DNA from: CBDFHJ01 sp965247635
Lineage (GTDB): Bacteria; Chloroflexota; Dehalococcoidia; Lucifugimonadales; Australimonadaceae
DNA length: 64,000 bases
Reading direction: 5' to 3'
Assembly: GCA_965247635.1 (NCBI GenBank)
Contig: CBDFHJ010000010.1
Span: forward strand, 682,001-746,000
Of this stretch, positions 49,113 through 57,762 are shown piece by piece. A program made the position numbers and the translations under genes. The notes under the pieces were generated by a model. That model saw only the letters and a list, made by a program, of their open reading frames with translations. It had not been told where the DNA came from and ran no database searches. Position 1 is the first letter of the stretch. Every line of letters begins with the position of its first letter.

Positions 49113-49613
49113 GTGGGAACCCATCGTATGGAGCTGGTCATCCGGCAGGCTGTGCCAGCTGACGCTGAGCCAGTGGCTCGGATATACGTGAATTCTTGGA
49201 ACGCTGGATTCGGCAATCTAATGCCGAAGAGAGAGAACGATGCCGAACTCATAAGCCGCTGGCGCGCGGATCTCGCGGAGCTCCCGCCACACCGCTGGTG
49301 GGTTGGCGAGCGTGATGGCATCATTGTTGGGTTCGCAGGCATAGGACCCAGCCGAGACCCCGTCGACGCGAGCCTTGGCGAGTTGGACACCATTGCAGTC
49401 GACCCGAGTTGCTGGCGAACCGGTGTCGGCCGGGCTCTAATGTCCAAAGTGCTCAATGCCCTCTCAGTGGAGGGTTACCGCGAAGCGGTGCTGTGGACCC
49501 TAGCTGAGTACCCACGTGGGACGGGATTTTACGAAGCAAACGGATGGAGCCCAAACGGTGCCGTTCGAGATGAAGGCCGCCAAGTCTGCTATGCGCATCG
49601 TTTGTCGATCTAA
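49113..49613 (+). CDS. GNAT family N-acetyltransferase
   Basis: The 166-residue protein has the acetyl-CoA-binding pattern LDTIAVDPSCWRTGVGRALM and the terminal GFYEANGW. Substrate unknown; the N terminus IRQAVPADAEPVARIYVNSW is typical of the RimI/YhbS-like group. The GTG at 49113 has AGGAG upstream; ATG 49128 is an alternative. Composition is somewhat less G+C-rich than moaA, suggesting an acquired gene. Confidence 0.87.
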   Translation: MGTHRMELVIRQAVPADAEPVARIYVNSWNAGFGNLMPKRENDAELISRWRADLAELPPHRWWVGERDGIIVGFAGIGPSRDPVDASLGELDTIAVDPSCWRTGVGRALMSKVLNALSVEGYREAVLWTLAEYPRGTGFYEANGWSPNGAVRDEGRQVCYAHRLSI

Positions 49614-49731
49614 TGTAAATCTAGGTGGGGCAGCGTAGGGGTGCGCGAACCTATAGCCTTAGCGAATTTAGTGCGGACACGGAATCGCCTAGAGCGTAGG
49701 AAGCAAATCTAATACCGCCGGGAAGGATGAG

Positions 49732-50202
49732 ATGGAAGTACGTAACGCGGCCAGGGCACTCATTCAGGAAGGCAACCGACTCCTTGTTACTGAAAACTAT
49801 GTAGAGAGTGTCGGAACCTTCTACCTGTTACCGGGAGGTGGGTTGGAGGCAGGGAAAGAGAACCTTGTCCAAGCCCTCGAAAGGGAGCTCCAGGAAGAGA
49901 TCGGCGCTGTAGTTTCTACCTCGGGTCTTCGGTTTGTCAGAGAATATACACCCAGCAATCATCCATTCTTTGCAGATTACGTAGAGGACTTGCATCAGTT
50001 CGACTTCATTTTCCAATGCAATGTCGCTGACGATTATGACCCGTCACTGGCCCCGCCCGGTGATATCCCGGTGCAGCGCTCAGTACGGTGGATGTTCCTC
50101 AGCGAATTAAAGAGCGCCCAGTATTACCCTAAAGCAATGCTAAACTACTTGGATGACCCATACACACCGGATGAGCCAGTCTACCTCGGAGACGTCGGTT
50201 AA
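49732..50202 (+). CDS. Nudix hydrolase
   Basis: The 156-residue protein contains a full Nudix box, GGLEAGKENLVQALERELQ followed by EEIGA, so it should cleave nucleoside diphosphate-linked compounds; the target is unknown. The ATG follows a GGAAGGATGAG site. Base composition is clearly lower in G+C than the flanking genes, which suggests recent transfer. It is followed after 1 nt by the RNase HI-MoaC gene, so it may now drive that gene. Confidence 0.9.
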   Translation: MEVRNAARALIQEGNRLLVTENYVESVGTFYLLPGGGLEAGKENLVQALERELQEEIGAVVSTSGLRFVREYTPSNHPFFADYVEDLHQFDFIFQCNVADDYDPSLAPPGDIPVQRSVRWMFLSELKSAQYYPKAMLNYLDDPYTPDEPVYLGDVG

Positions 50203-50203
50203 A

Positions 50204-51103
50204 ATGACTGACATCCACACAGACGGCTCGTGCCTGAACAACCCCGGCCCCGGCGGCTGGGCCGCTATCATCACAGCCGATGACCGCACCGTGCGCCTGT
50301 CAGGCACCGACCCCTCGACGACCAACAACCGCATGGAGCTAACCGCCGCCATCAAGGGGCTGGAAGCCCTCTCCCCAGGAACGGCTGCCACCGTCTACAG
50401 CGACAGCGAGTACCTGGTCAAGACCATGACCAGAAACTGGAAGCGCAACGTCAACCGGGACCTGTGGGAGCAGCTCGATCGGCTGACCGCGGAGCGTCAG
50501 GTGGAGTGGGAGTGGGTGAAGGGCCACGCGGGAGACCCTCTAAACGAGGAGGCGGACCGCCTGGCCGTTGCCGCCATGGAAATGGCGGCAGGCATCAAAT
50601 CGCCAGGCCCCGACGAGAGCGGAGGTGAGGGCCTCACACACCTGGACGCCCAAGGCAACGCCCAGATGGTGGACGTGGGCGCGAAACCCGACACCCAGCG
50701 GATAGCCGTGGCGCAGGGCGTCGTCGCCATGAAGCCGGAGACCCTGGCGCTGGTGCTCCAGGGCCGCATGGAGAAGGGCGACGTCTTCACCGTGGCCCGC
50801 ATCGCGGGCATCGCCGCCGCCAAGCGCACCTGGGAGCTGGTCCCGCTGGCCCATCAGGTGCCCCTGAGCCACGTCTCCGTTGAGTTCGATTCCGACCCGG
50901 CCCTAGGGCATGTGACCATCACCGCTACGGCCCGCACCACCGCCAAGACGGGGGTCGAGATGGAGGCCCTGACCGCCGTGAGCGTTAGCGCCCTGGCCAT
51001 CTACGACATGTGCAAGGCGGCCGACCGCGCCATCGCGGTCCGAGAGGTCCGGCTGCTGGAGAAGCGCGGCGGTCAGCGTGGGGACTACGTGGCGTCTGAG
51101 TAA
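50204..51103 (+). CDS. RNase HI-MoaC fusion protein
   Basis: A single 299-residue frame joins two complete enzymes. Residues 1-125 are RNase HI with the catalytic set Asp7 (HTDGSC), Glu45 (RMELTAAI), Asp67 (YSDSEY), His108 (VKGHAG) and Asp118. After a short linker (about 126-142), residues 143-299 are MoaC, the cyclic pyranopterin monophosphate synthase, with MVDVGAKPDTQR, KGDVFTVARIAGI (Lys191), LAHQVPLSHV (His217) and IYDMCKA (Asp268, Lys271). No stop or frameshift lies between. ATG 50204 follows the Nudix stop by 1 nt. Moco role fits moaA nearby; why RNase H is attached is unknown. Confidence 0.93.
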   Translation: MTDIHTDGSCLNNPGPGGWAAIITADDRTVRLSGTDPSTTNNRMELTAAIKGLEALSPGTAATVYSDSEYLVKTMTRNWKRNVNRDLWEQLDRLTAERQVEWEWVKGHAGDPLNEEADRLAVAAMEMAAGIKSPGPDESGGEGLTHLDAQGNAQMVDVGAKPDTQRIAVAQGVVAMKPETLALVLQGRMEKGDVFTVARIAGIAAAKRTWELVPLAHQVPLSHVSVEFDSDPALGHVTITATARTTAKTGVEMEALTAVSVSALAIYDMCKAADRAIAVREVRLLEKRGGQRGDYVASE

Positions 51104-51106
51104 AGT

Positions 51107-51136
51107 GGGGAAACCTCTTTGCAAAGAGGTTTCCCC
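51107..51136. repeat. palindromic repeat family B
   Basis: GGGGAAACCTCTTT (51107-51120) pairs with 51123-51136. The right flank CCCCTTCCAGGAAACTTTG is the reverse of the left flank of the copies at 8909 and 13943. Confidence 0.8.
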
Positions 51137-51186
51137 AAGCCCCTTCCAGGAAACTTTGTACTGACATCTCCTTCTGCTGGCGGGCG

Positions 51187-51461
51187 GACCCCACCCCAAG
51201 GTGATTTTACCCACCCACCCTCCCCGGACTGCGTCCGAGGGCGTCCCCCCACCGGCTTTTGGTCTGCTCTCGCTGCCCGTAGACGCTCCGGCGTGGGCTT
51301 CAACAACCTTTGTAGCCAGTAGCGATGGGGACCCCGCAAGAGGGTGCAGGGGAAACCCTGCCCGGCGAGGGCTTAACCACCCTTGCTGTACGTCGACTAT
51401 TTGGGACACCGCAAGTAGGTGCAGGACGCGTCCTGCAGGGTGCAGGGGACACCCTGCCTGC
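51187..51461 (+). repeat. composite repeat module (D-C-C) upstream of the UvrD helicase gene
   Basis: D (CCCCACCCCAAGGTGA...CTCCCCGGACTGCGTCCGA, about 51189-51240), then a C unit (CTCCGGCGTGGGCTTCAAC, from 51286) and a second, truncated C unit ending TGCAGGGGACACCCTGCCTG at 51460. The 51104-51473 gap holds nothing else besides the family B copy and a -10. Confidence 0.75.
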
Positions 51462-51467
51462 TATACT
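51462..51467 (+). promoter_or_regulatory. -10 element of the UvrD helicase gene, leaderless type
   Basis: TGCTATACT (TATACT at 51462-51467, with an extended TGN) ends 6 nt before the GTG at 51474 and directly abuts the end of the C repeat. Confidence 0.55.
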
Positions 51468-51473
51468 GGCTGA

Positions 51474-53696
51474 GTGAACGCCCGTGACTCCGTTCTCGAG
51501 GGCCTGAACCCTGACCAGCGCGAGGCCGCCGAGTACATCGACGGCCCACTGCTCATACTAGCGGGTCCTGGCAGCGGCAAGACCAGGGTCATCACCCACC
51601 GAATCGCCTACCTAGTCCGTAGCGTGGACATTTCGCCCCGCCGAATCTGCGCCGTCACCTTTACCAACCGTGCCGCCCGTGAGATGCGCAACCGCCTGGA
51701 GCGGCTCCTCGGCCAGCGCGCCCGACAGCTTACCGCGGGCACCTTCCACGCCCTTTGCGCCACCATCCTTCGCCGCGACGGTGAAGCCATCGGCGTTCCC
51801 AACGATTTCGTCATCTTCGACAGCGAAGACCAGCTGGACGTCGTCAAGCGGGCCATGGAGACCGCTCAGGTGGACCCCAAGAGCTTTCCACCTCGGGGGT
51901 TGCTGAGCGCCATCTCGTCCGCCAAGTCACAGCTCATCCCGTCAGACCAGTATCCCTCTCGCGGCGACGGCTACTACGACCAGGTGGTCCAGCGCGTGTA
52001 CACTTTTTATCAAGACCTGCTCGTCCGGAGCCGGGCCGTGGACTTTGACGACCTCCTGGCCAAGACCGTTGACCTATTCCGCCAGGCCCCAAAGGTGCGC
52101 GACCGCTACCAGGAGCGGTTCCTGCACTTCATGGTAGACGAGTTCCAGGACACCAACGTGGCCCAGTACCAAATCGCCCGAGAGCTGGCCGGCAAACACC
52201 TGAACCTCTGCGTGGTGGGTGACCCGGACCAGTCCATCTACTCCTGGCGCAACGCTGACCTGCGCAACATCCTCAGCTTCCAGCGCGACTATCCCAAGGC
52301 CAAGGTAGTCCGCCTCTCCCAGAACTATCGCTCCACCAAGACCATCCTCCAGGCGGCCCAGGGGGTCATCTCCAACAACCGCCAGCGGCTGGAGCAGCAC
52401 CTATGGACGGATAACGACGACGGCGTGCCCGTGCGTGTGTCCGAAGCGCACAACGAAGAAGAGGAGGCTATCCACGTTCTGGAGGAGGCTAACCGTCTCG
52501 CCCGTGAAGGAACCTACGGCCTCCGCGACATGGTCGTAACGTACCGGGTCAACTCCCAGTCCCGCGCGTTGGAGGAAGCCTGCCTCCGTTATGGGGTGCC
52601 GTACAAGCTGATTGGGGGTACTCGCTTCTATCAACGCAGAGAGGTGAAGGACGTCCTTGCCTACCTGCGGCTCCTCCAGGACCCTTACGACGAGGTCAGC
52701 CTTGCGCGGGTCATCAACGTCCCGCCCCGGGGCATCGGCAAGCGCACGCTCGACGACCTGTCCCTCTGGGCGTCGGACATGGGCATCCCAGCGTACGCCG
52801 CCCTCCAGGTGCTAGCGGGCGAGAGCGGGAGCTCCCCGAGCACCGGCACGCCTTTCAACGCCCGCCAGACGCAGTTGTTGGTAGACTTCCTCGGACTGCT
52901 CAACGGACTCCGAGAGGAGCTGGCCACGCTGGACCTGTCGGACCTGATTGGCGGGGTGATGGAGCGGACCGGCTATCGGCGTCACCTCTTGGATGCTGAC
53001 GATCCCGACGCGGAGGACCGATTGGACAACCTCCGGGAGCTGAGGGGCGTGGCCTCGGACTTGGCTGACGTGCCGGCGCAAGAGTCGCTTCGGCAGTTCC
53101 TGGAAAGCGCCACGCTGATGGCCGACCAGGACGCCCTGACCGAGGACGAGCAGGAGTACCTGACCCTCATCACGTTGCACCAGATTAAGGGCTTGGAGTA
53201 TCCGGTGGTGTTCATGGTTGGTATGGAGGAGAACATCCTGCCCCACGTCCGCTCCATGGACGACCCTGACCAGTTGGAGGAGGAGCGCCGATTGGCTTAC
53301 GTGGGCATGACCAGGGCCAAGGAGCGGCTCTACCTCCTGCGTGCGTTCCGCCGCCGCCTCTTCGGTGCTGGCCAACCCAATCCGGCGTCCCGGTTCCTCG
53401 CCGACGTCCCGCCGCACCTAGTGGAAACCCCAGACCGCCAGGGCCATCCGGTCCCATCGGGCGCGGGCGCCTATGACCGCTGGTACTCCCCGTCGACTGC
53501 CGCCGCGGTAGCCACCGCGCCATCTGAAGCGCCCTTCAAGGCGGGTGAGAAGGTAGTGCACGATAGCTTCGGACGGGGCATCGTGGTCAGCTGCGTGGCC
53601 AAGTCAGGCGACTACGAAGTCACCGTGGCCTTCGTGGGCGACTCGGGTATCAAGCGGCTGCTCCACAGCTTCGCCAAACTCGAGAAGGTGGGGTAG
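51474..53696 (+). CDS. UvrD/PcrA-type DNA helicase
   Basis: The 740-residue superfamily 1A helicase unwinds DNA in repair. Motifs: Q-motif LNPDQREAAEY, Walker A GPGSGKT (31-37), TFTNRAAREM, Walker B VDEFQDTN, motif III GDPDQSIYSWRNA, LSQNYRSTKTIL, LITLHQIKGLEYPVVF and VGMTRAKERLYL. The C-terminal 80 residues form a PcrA-like Tudor tail (EKVVHDSFGRGIVVS). The start GTG 51474 has no ribosome binding site but a -10 six bases before it. Confidence 0.95.
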   Translation: MNARDSVLEGLNPDQREAAEYIDGPLLILAGPGSGKTRVITHRIAYLVRSVDISPRRICAVTFTNRAAREMRNRLERLLGQRARQLTAGTFHALCATILRRDGEAIGVPNDFVIFDSEDQLDVVKRAMETAQVDPKSFPPRGLLSAISSAKSQLIPSDQYPSRGDGYYDQVVQRVYTFYQDLLVRSRAVDFDDLLAKTVDLFRQAPKVRDRYQERFLHFMVDEFQDTNVAQYQIARELAGKHLNLCVVGDPDQSIYSWRNADLRNILSFQRDYPKAKVVRLSQNYRSTKTILQAAQGVISNNRQRLEQHLWTDNDDGVPVRVSEAHNEEEEAIHVLEEANRLAREGTYGLRDMVVTYRVNSQSRALEEACLRYGVPYKLIGGTRFYQRREVKDVLAYLRLLQDPYDEVSLARVINVPPRGIGKRTLDDLSLWASDMGIPAYAALQVLAGESGSSPSTGTPFNARQTQLLVDFLGLLNGLREELATLDLSDLIGGVMERTGYRRHLLDADDPDAEDRLDNLRELRGVASDLADVPAQESLRQFLESATLMADQDALTEDEQEYLTLITLHQIKGLEYPVVFMVGMEENILPHVRSMDDPDQLEEERRLAYVGMTRAKERLYLLRAFRRRLFGAGQPNPASRFLADVPPHLVETPDRQGHPVPSGAGAYDRWYSPSTAAAVATAPSEAPFKAGEKVVHDSFGRGIVVSCVAKSGDYEVTVAFVGDSGIKRLLHSFAKLEKVG

Positions 53697-53704
53697 GGTC
53701 CCCA

Positions 53705-54439
53705 GTGGCCGCCGTCAGCTACCCACTCCAGCTCTCCATCGTCATCCCCGCTTACAACGAGGCGGCCCGCATCCGCCCGACCTTGGAAGAGTACGCCAGC
53801 CACTTTACGGGGCCCTATGGCGATGGGTTTGAGATAGTAGTGGTCTTGAACGGCTGCACCGATGACACCCGCGCCGTGGTGGAGAACGTTACGCAGCATG
53901 CCCCTCAGGTGCGCCTGATCGAGTTCGCCAGTCCACTTGGCAAGGGGGGCGCGGTCTGGGAAGGTTTCGCCGCTGCCCGGGGAGCGCGGCTCGCCTTTGC
54001 CGACGCGGACAACATGGTCAGGGCTCCGGAGACCCAGCGCCTCATCGGCGCCCTGAACGATTACGACCTGGCCATCGGCGACCGTTTCGGTGGCGGGTCC
54101 TCGGGCGGCGGGCGGCCTTTGTCACGCCAGCTGGCCAGCAAGGCGATGCGCACCTGGGTCCGCTTCTTCCTGGGCCTGCGGTTCCAGGACACCCAGTGCG
54201 GGGCCAAAGCGGTGCGTGCCTCCGCATGGCAGACACTCGCGCCCCACGTGCGGGAGAAGGGCTGGGCCTTTGACCTGGACCTCCTCGCAAACGCCAAGCG
54301 GCTCGGCTTCAGTGTGGCGGAGGTCCCAGTTGCGTGGAAGCACGTGGAAGAGGGCTCGAAGCTGCGGACGTGGCAGGCGGGTCCAGAGGCGCTCCTGGCC
54401 ACACTTCGCATCCGCCGCCGGCAAGGACGTGGCGAATAG
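53705..54439 (+). CDS. family 2 glycosyltransferase (dolichyl-phosphate glucosyltransferase-like)
   Basis: The 244-residue protein has the GT2 N-terminal LSIVIPAYNEAARI, LNGCTDD, the DxD-type FADADN near residue 100 and the ALND-IGDRFGGG segment with GFRFQDTQCGAKA-like LRFQDTQCGAKA. It lacks transmembrane helices at the end. It probably transfers a sugar to a lipid phosphate or protein. The start GTG 53705 is 8 nt after the helicase gene, so it may be cotranscribed with it. Confidence 0.87.
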   Translation: MAAVSYPLQLSIVIPAYNEAARIRPTLEEYASHFTGPYGDGFEIVVVLNGCTDDTRAVVENVTQHAPQVRLIEFASPLGKGGAVWEGFAAARGARLAFADADNMVRAPETQRLIGALNDYDLAIGDRFGGGSSGGGRPLSRQLASKAMRTWVRFFLGLRFQDTQCGAKAVRASAWQTLAPHVREKGWAFDLDLLANAKRLGFSVAEVPVAWKHVEEGSKLRTWQAGPEALLATLRIRRRQGRGE

Positions 54440-54516
54440 CCGACTTGCCACGGCTTGCAGGCACCTCGCGATTGGTGTTTAGTGCGCGCTTCTCTGTGGA
54501 GAAGTGTAGGGCCGGG

Positions 54517-54570
54517 TGAACCCCACCCCAGGTTGGTTTTACCCACCCAGCCCGCCCCAGTCCCCGGCTT
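54517..54570 (+). repeat. repeat family D
   Basis: AACCCCACCCCAGGTTGG...CCCACCC, as at 46998 and 51189. It lies just before the 84-bp tandem array. Confidence 0.75.
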
Positions 54571-54582
54571 GTGTGCACTAGG

Positions 54583-55003
54583 CGACCCGGCGAGGGCTCG
54601 ACTACCCTTGCTGTACATCAACTAGCGGGACCAGCAAGTGGGTGCAGGGGACACCCTGCCCGGAAGCGATCCGGCGAGGGCTCGACTACCCTTGCTGTAC
54701 ATCAACTAGCGGGACCAGCAAGTGGGTGCAGGGGACACCCTGCCCGGAAGCGATCCGGCGAGGGCTTGACTACCCTTGTTGTATATCAACTATTGGGACC
54801 GGCAAGTGGGTGCAGGGGACACCCTGCCCGGAAGCGATCCGGCGAGGGCTTCAACACCCTTCGTAGATGGTAGCGATCGGGACCCCGCAAGTGGGTGCAG
54901 GGGACACCCTGCCTGCAAGCGATCCGGCGAGGGCTCAACTACCCTTGCTGTACATCAACTATTGGGACTAGCAAGTGGGTGCAGGGGACACCCTGCCTGC
55001 TTT
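54583..55003 (+). repeat. 84-bp tandem repeat array (family C), five units
   Basis: Units begin near 54583, 54667, 54751, 54835 and 54920, spaced 84, 84, 84 and 85 nt. Each runs GCGATCCGGCGAGGGCT...CTACCCTTG..., then GCAAGTGGGTGCAGGGG, ACACCCTGCC. The first two are almost identical; the fourth differs most in its middle. The end of each can fold as GCAGGG-GACA-CCCTGC. Frames through the array are open only because 84 is a multiple of 3; I see no protein. The 54440-55035 gap contains only this array, family D and the next -10. Confidence 0.92.
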
Positions 55004-55023
55004 ACGGCGTGCCACCGCGCCAC

Positions 55024-55029
55024 TACACT
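55024..55029 (+). promoter_or_regulatory. -10 element of the nucleotidyltransferase gene, leaderless type
   Basis: TACACT is followed by 6 nt and then GTG 55036, as for rdgB, the UvrD helicase gene and the XRE gene. Confidence 0.5.
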
Positions 55030-55035
55030 TTCTTC

Positions 55036-55770
55036 GTGACCTCCGCGAACAAACTCAAGACGGCTCTGGTGCTGGCGGGTGGTAGAGGAGAGCGATTGCG
55101 GCCCCTCACCGAGAATCTGCCCAAACCCATGGTCCCCGTTGCTGGTAGACCGCTTTTGGAGTACCACCTCCACTGGCTGCGGAGCCACGGGGTGGAGCGT
55201 GCCGTCCTGCTAGTGGGCTACCGCCAAGAGGTGGTGCGCGAACACTTTGCCGTGCCGCGAATCGACGGACTCACCGTGGAGTGCGTGGGTGAAGACCACC
55301 CGCTCGGGCGTGGCGGTGCCCTGCGAAACGGCTTTGAGCAGGCCGGGATTACCGACGAAGTACTGGTGGCGACCAACGGGGACGTCGTGACCGATCAGCC
55401 CCTGGAACCCTTGCTACGGCACCATCTGGACTCTGGCGCCCTGGCCACCATCATGCTTACCGCCATGCCCAGCCCGTATGGCATCGTGGACGTGGACGAG
55501 GCCGGGCGGGTCACAGCCTTTCGAGAGAAGCCGATGTTGCCGTACTGGATCAACGCCGGAACCTACATCCTTTCGCGTGCCGTCATGGCCCAGTTCCCAC
55601 TTGAAGGCGACCATGAGAGCGAGCTCTTCCCTCGACTGGCGAAGGAGGGACACCTCCAAGCGTTTTCAAGCGATGCGTTCTGGCGCTCGGTGGAAACGCC
55701 CAAGGACCTGCGGGAGGCCCAGGAGTTCATTGGCCAACACCAACTGTTCGCGCCCCTACGGCGTTCCTAG
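55036..55770 (+). CDS. sugar-phosphate nucleotidyltransferase
   Basis: The 244-residue protein has the nucleotidyltransferase signature LVLAGGRGERLRPLTENLPKPMVPV, a GNGD-like ATNGDVV metal segment and INAGTYILS. It activates a sugar phosphate (mannose-1-phosphate guanylyltransferase or glucose-1-phosphate type); the sugar is uncertain. It lacks the left-handed helix C-terminal domain of longer relatives. GTG 55036 is chosen over the longer frame from 54895, which covers repeats. It lies near the GT2 gene, suggesting a shared glycan pathway. Confidence 0.88.
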   Translation: MTSANKLKTALVLAGGRGERLRPLTENLPKPMVPVAGRPLLEYHLHWLRSHGVERAVLLVGYRQEVVREHFAVPRIDGLTVECVGEDHPLGRGGALRNGFEQAGITDEVLVATNGDVVTDQPLEPLLRHHLDSGALATIMLTAMPSPYGIVDVDEAGRVTAFREKPMLPYWINAGTYILSRAVMAQFPLEGDHESELFPRLAKEGHLQAFSSDAFWRSVETPKDLREAQEFIGQHQLFAPLRRS

Positions 55771-55835
55771 GCTTGGGCCGTATCTCCTTCGGCTATAATG
55801 GCGCGAGAGGGGTCTCATAGTTTTCCCTTCAACGT

Positions 55836-55912
<77 letters not shown>

Positions 55913-55922
55913 GATAACGACC

Positions 55923-55952
55923 AGGCCCAGATGATTTCATCTGGGCCTTTCG
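55923..55952 (+). terminator. Rho-independent terminator after tRNA-Pro
   Basis: AGGCCCAGATGA pairs with TCATCTGGGCCT across TT, followed by TTTC. Confidence 0.8.
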
Positions 55953-56190
55953 ATGGATTAGGAATAGTCAGCGGTTCCAAAGTCCGATGCGAGCCATGTT
56001 AGTGTATAGAGCCCTATGCTGTTTGGTAGGCCGAGGTCTTGTTCGTCTATAACACTCATTCCAGCTGGTATCGCCTAATGCTCCCCTATTTTGGACGGTC
56101 CGTGACCAATTTGTGACCTTAGGTGCTGAATGTCTGAGTGTACCTACGCTGTGGAGGAAACAAGTGTATCAATTCATGGCCTAGCTTTGG

Positions 56191-56295
56191 CTATTTGACC
56201 AACGCGAGCACGGCAGACTCTTGCGTTTGTTCAATCTCCTCGACCCTAATGTTGGGACCCGACCGATTCCATGAGGTGAAGTCGATCACCACCGT
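56191..56295 (-). pseudogene. possible gene remnant cut by the IS element
   Basis: On the minus strand an open frame of 34 codons runs from the IS edge (56295) to a TAG at 56191, ending QESAVLALVK. No start is present. It may be the 3' end of a gene interrupted by the IS; I cannot name a family. The rest of 55953-56190 shows no gene and is of lower G+C. Confidence 0.25.
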
Positions 56296-57663
56296 GAGGT
56301 ATCTTCAAAAAGTGTGTAAGCAGTCAGGCGGTGTACCCTCTCTCTGAACAACACGGGCTCGAGGCCCAAGAGAGGAGATAGACCGCCCATGAGGAAGGAA
56401 AGCACTGAGAGTAGGTCGGAGTCAAGGCCGGAGTGGGAGCAGTTGGAGGATTGGGTGCGAAGCCAGGTCCAGAGGCTGATCCAGGAGTTGCTGGAGGAGG
56501 AGGTGACGGCGTTTCTGGGAAGGGCGAAGTCGGCGCTCAGATCCGACTCGGACAACGATACCGGCTATCGGAACGGATACGGCAGAGCCCGGAGGCTTAC
56601 GCTGAGTTCGGGAACGATACAGCTGAGGCGGCCGCGAGTCCGCGATACCGAGGAGCAGTTCGAGAGCCGGCTGCTGCCGCTGTTCGTCAACAGGACCAGG
56701 AAGGTTGCTGAGTTGATCCCCGAGCTGTACCTGCACGGTCTATCCGAAGGCGACTTCGATCTGGCTTTGCGGGGGCTGCTGGGAGAGGACGCACCGGTAT
56801 CGGCGAGCACGGTGGCCCGGTTGAAGTCCAAGTGGAACGATGAGCTTGCCCAATGGCGCAGCCGGCCCCTAGATGACCTGGAAGTGGTCTACATGTGGGT
56901 GGATGGAGTCTACGTCAAGGCTGGTCTTGAGAAGGAGAAGGCGGCAGTACTGGTGGTGGTGGCGGCCCTGAGCGACGGGAGCAAGGTGGTGGTGAGCGCT
57001 GTTCCCGGATACAGGGAGCCCACAGAGAACTGGTCCGATGTGCTCAGGGACATGAGGCGCCGCGGGCTGGAGTGCCCGAGGCTGGTGGTTGGGGACGGAC
57101 ACCTGGGCATCTGGGGAGCTCTGCGCAACGTCTATCCGCAGGCGGCAGAGCAACGCTGCTGGAACCACAAGATCGTAAACGTGCTCGCCAAGCTTCCAAA
57201 GCGACAACAGGACCAGGCCAAGCTCATGCTGCGTACTATCCCCTACGCGCCGACTCGGACAGAGGCTGAGCGGCTCAGGACGGTGTTCACCAGGTGGTGC
57301 GGCGACCATTCCTACGAGGCGGCCTCAGAGGCCTTGGAGCGGGACTGGGACCGCATGGTCACCTTCTATGACTTCCCAAAGGAGCACTGGGGGCACCTTC
57401 GCACGACGAACCCGGTAGAATCACCCTTCGCGGCCCTCAGGCTTCGGACCGATGCCGCCAAGCGCTACAAGAGGGTCGATCGGGCGATAGCGGTGATCTG
57501 GAAAATGTTGATGGTCGCCGAACAGCGCTTCAGGCGTCTGAAGGCCCCTGAGTTGATCGAAGACGTCTATCTCGGTGCACAGTATGCGGATGGAATCGCC
57601 ATTGAATCAACGGCTGAGAAGGTCGCCGCCTGATGTCGTTTACACACCTATTGACGTAACCTC
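56296..57663 (+). mobile_element. IS256-family insertion sequence, copy 1
   Basis: About 1368 bp. The left end GAGGTATCTTCAAAAAGTGT and the right end, read inward as GAGGTTACGTCAATAGGTGT, are imperfect inverted repeats (both continue GTAA). One transposase gene lies inside. No clear target duplication is seen in the flanks. A nearly identical left end begins at 63787. The element sits about 380 nt downstream of tRNA-Pro. Confidence 0.88.
56389..57633 (+). CDS. IS256-family transposase
   Basis: The 414-residue DDE transposase has catalytic Asp in MWVDGVYVKAG, a second Asp in VVGDGHLGIWGAL and the Glu in TTNPVESPFAALR, with CWNHKIVNVL between, the usual IS256 order. The length is normal, so the element may be active. 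The ATG follows a GAGGAGAT site. Confidence 0.95.
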   Translation: MRKESTESRSESRPEWEQLEDWVRSQVQRLIQELLEEEVTAFLGRAKSALRSDSDNDTGYRNGYGRARRLTLSSGTIQLRRPRVRDTEEQFESRLLPLFVNRTRKVAELIPELYLHGLSEGDFDLALRGLLGEDAPVSASTVARLKSKWNDELAQWRSRPLDDLEVVYMWVDGVYVKAGLEKEKAAVLVVVAALSDGSKVVVSAVPGYREPTENWSDVLRDMRRRGLECPRLVVGDGHLGIWGALRNVYPQAAEQRCWNHKIVNVLAKLPKRQQDQAKLMLRTIPYAPTRTEAERLRTVFTRWCGDHSYEAASEALERDWDRMVTFYDFPKEHWGHLRTTNPVESPFAALRLRTDAAKRYKRVDRAIAVIWKMLMVAEQRFRRLKAPELIEDVYLGAQYADGIAIESTAEKVAA

Positions 57664-57762
57664 CACCTGACAGTTGAAGCGTGCACACAACAGTGCTATG
57701 GACTTGGGTAGACGAACCACCCTAGCCCCCATTCTGGTATACAACTCAATGAGGAGGACACC

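Noticed and set aside
54583..55003. Possible CRISPR array
   Set aside because: The whole 84-bp unit repeats with no separate spacers, and no cas genes are nearby.
54571..55039. Open frames across the tandem array as a repeat protein
   Set aside because: The frames exist only because the unit length is a multiple of three. They lack ribosome binding sites and include sequence shared with clearly intergenic copies.
56288..57671. Target-site duplication around IS copy 1
   Set aside because: The 8 bases on each side do not match; only a loose CACC is shared.
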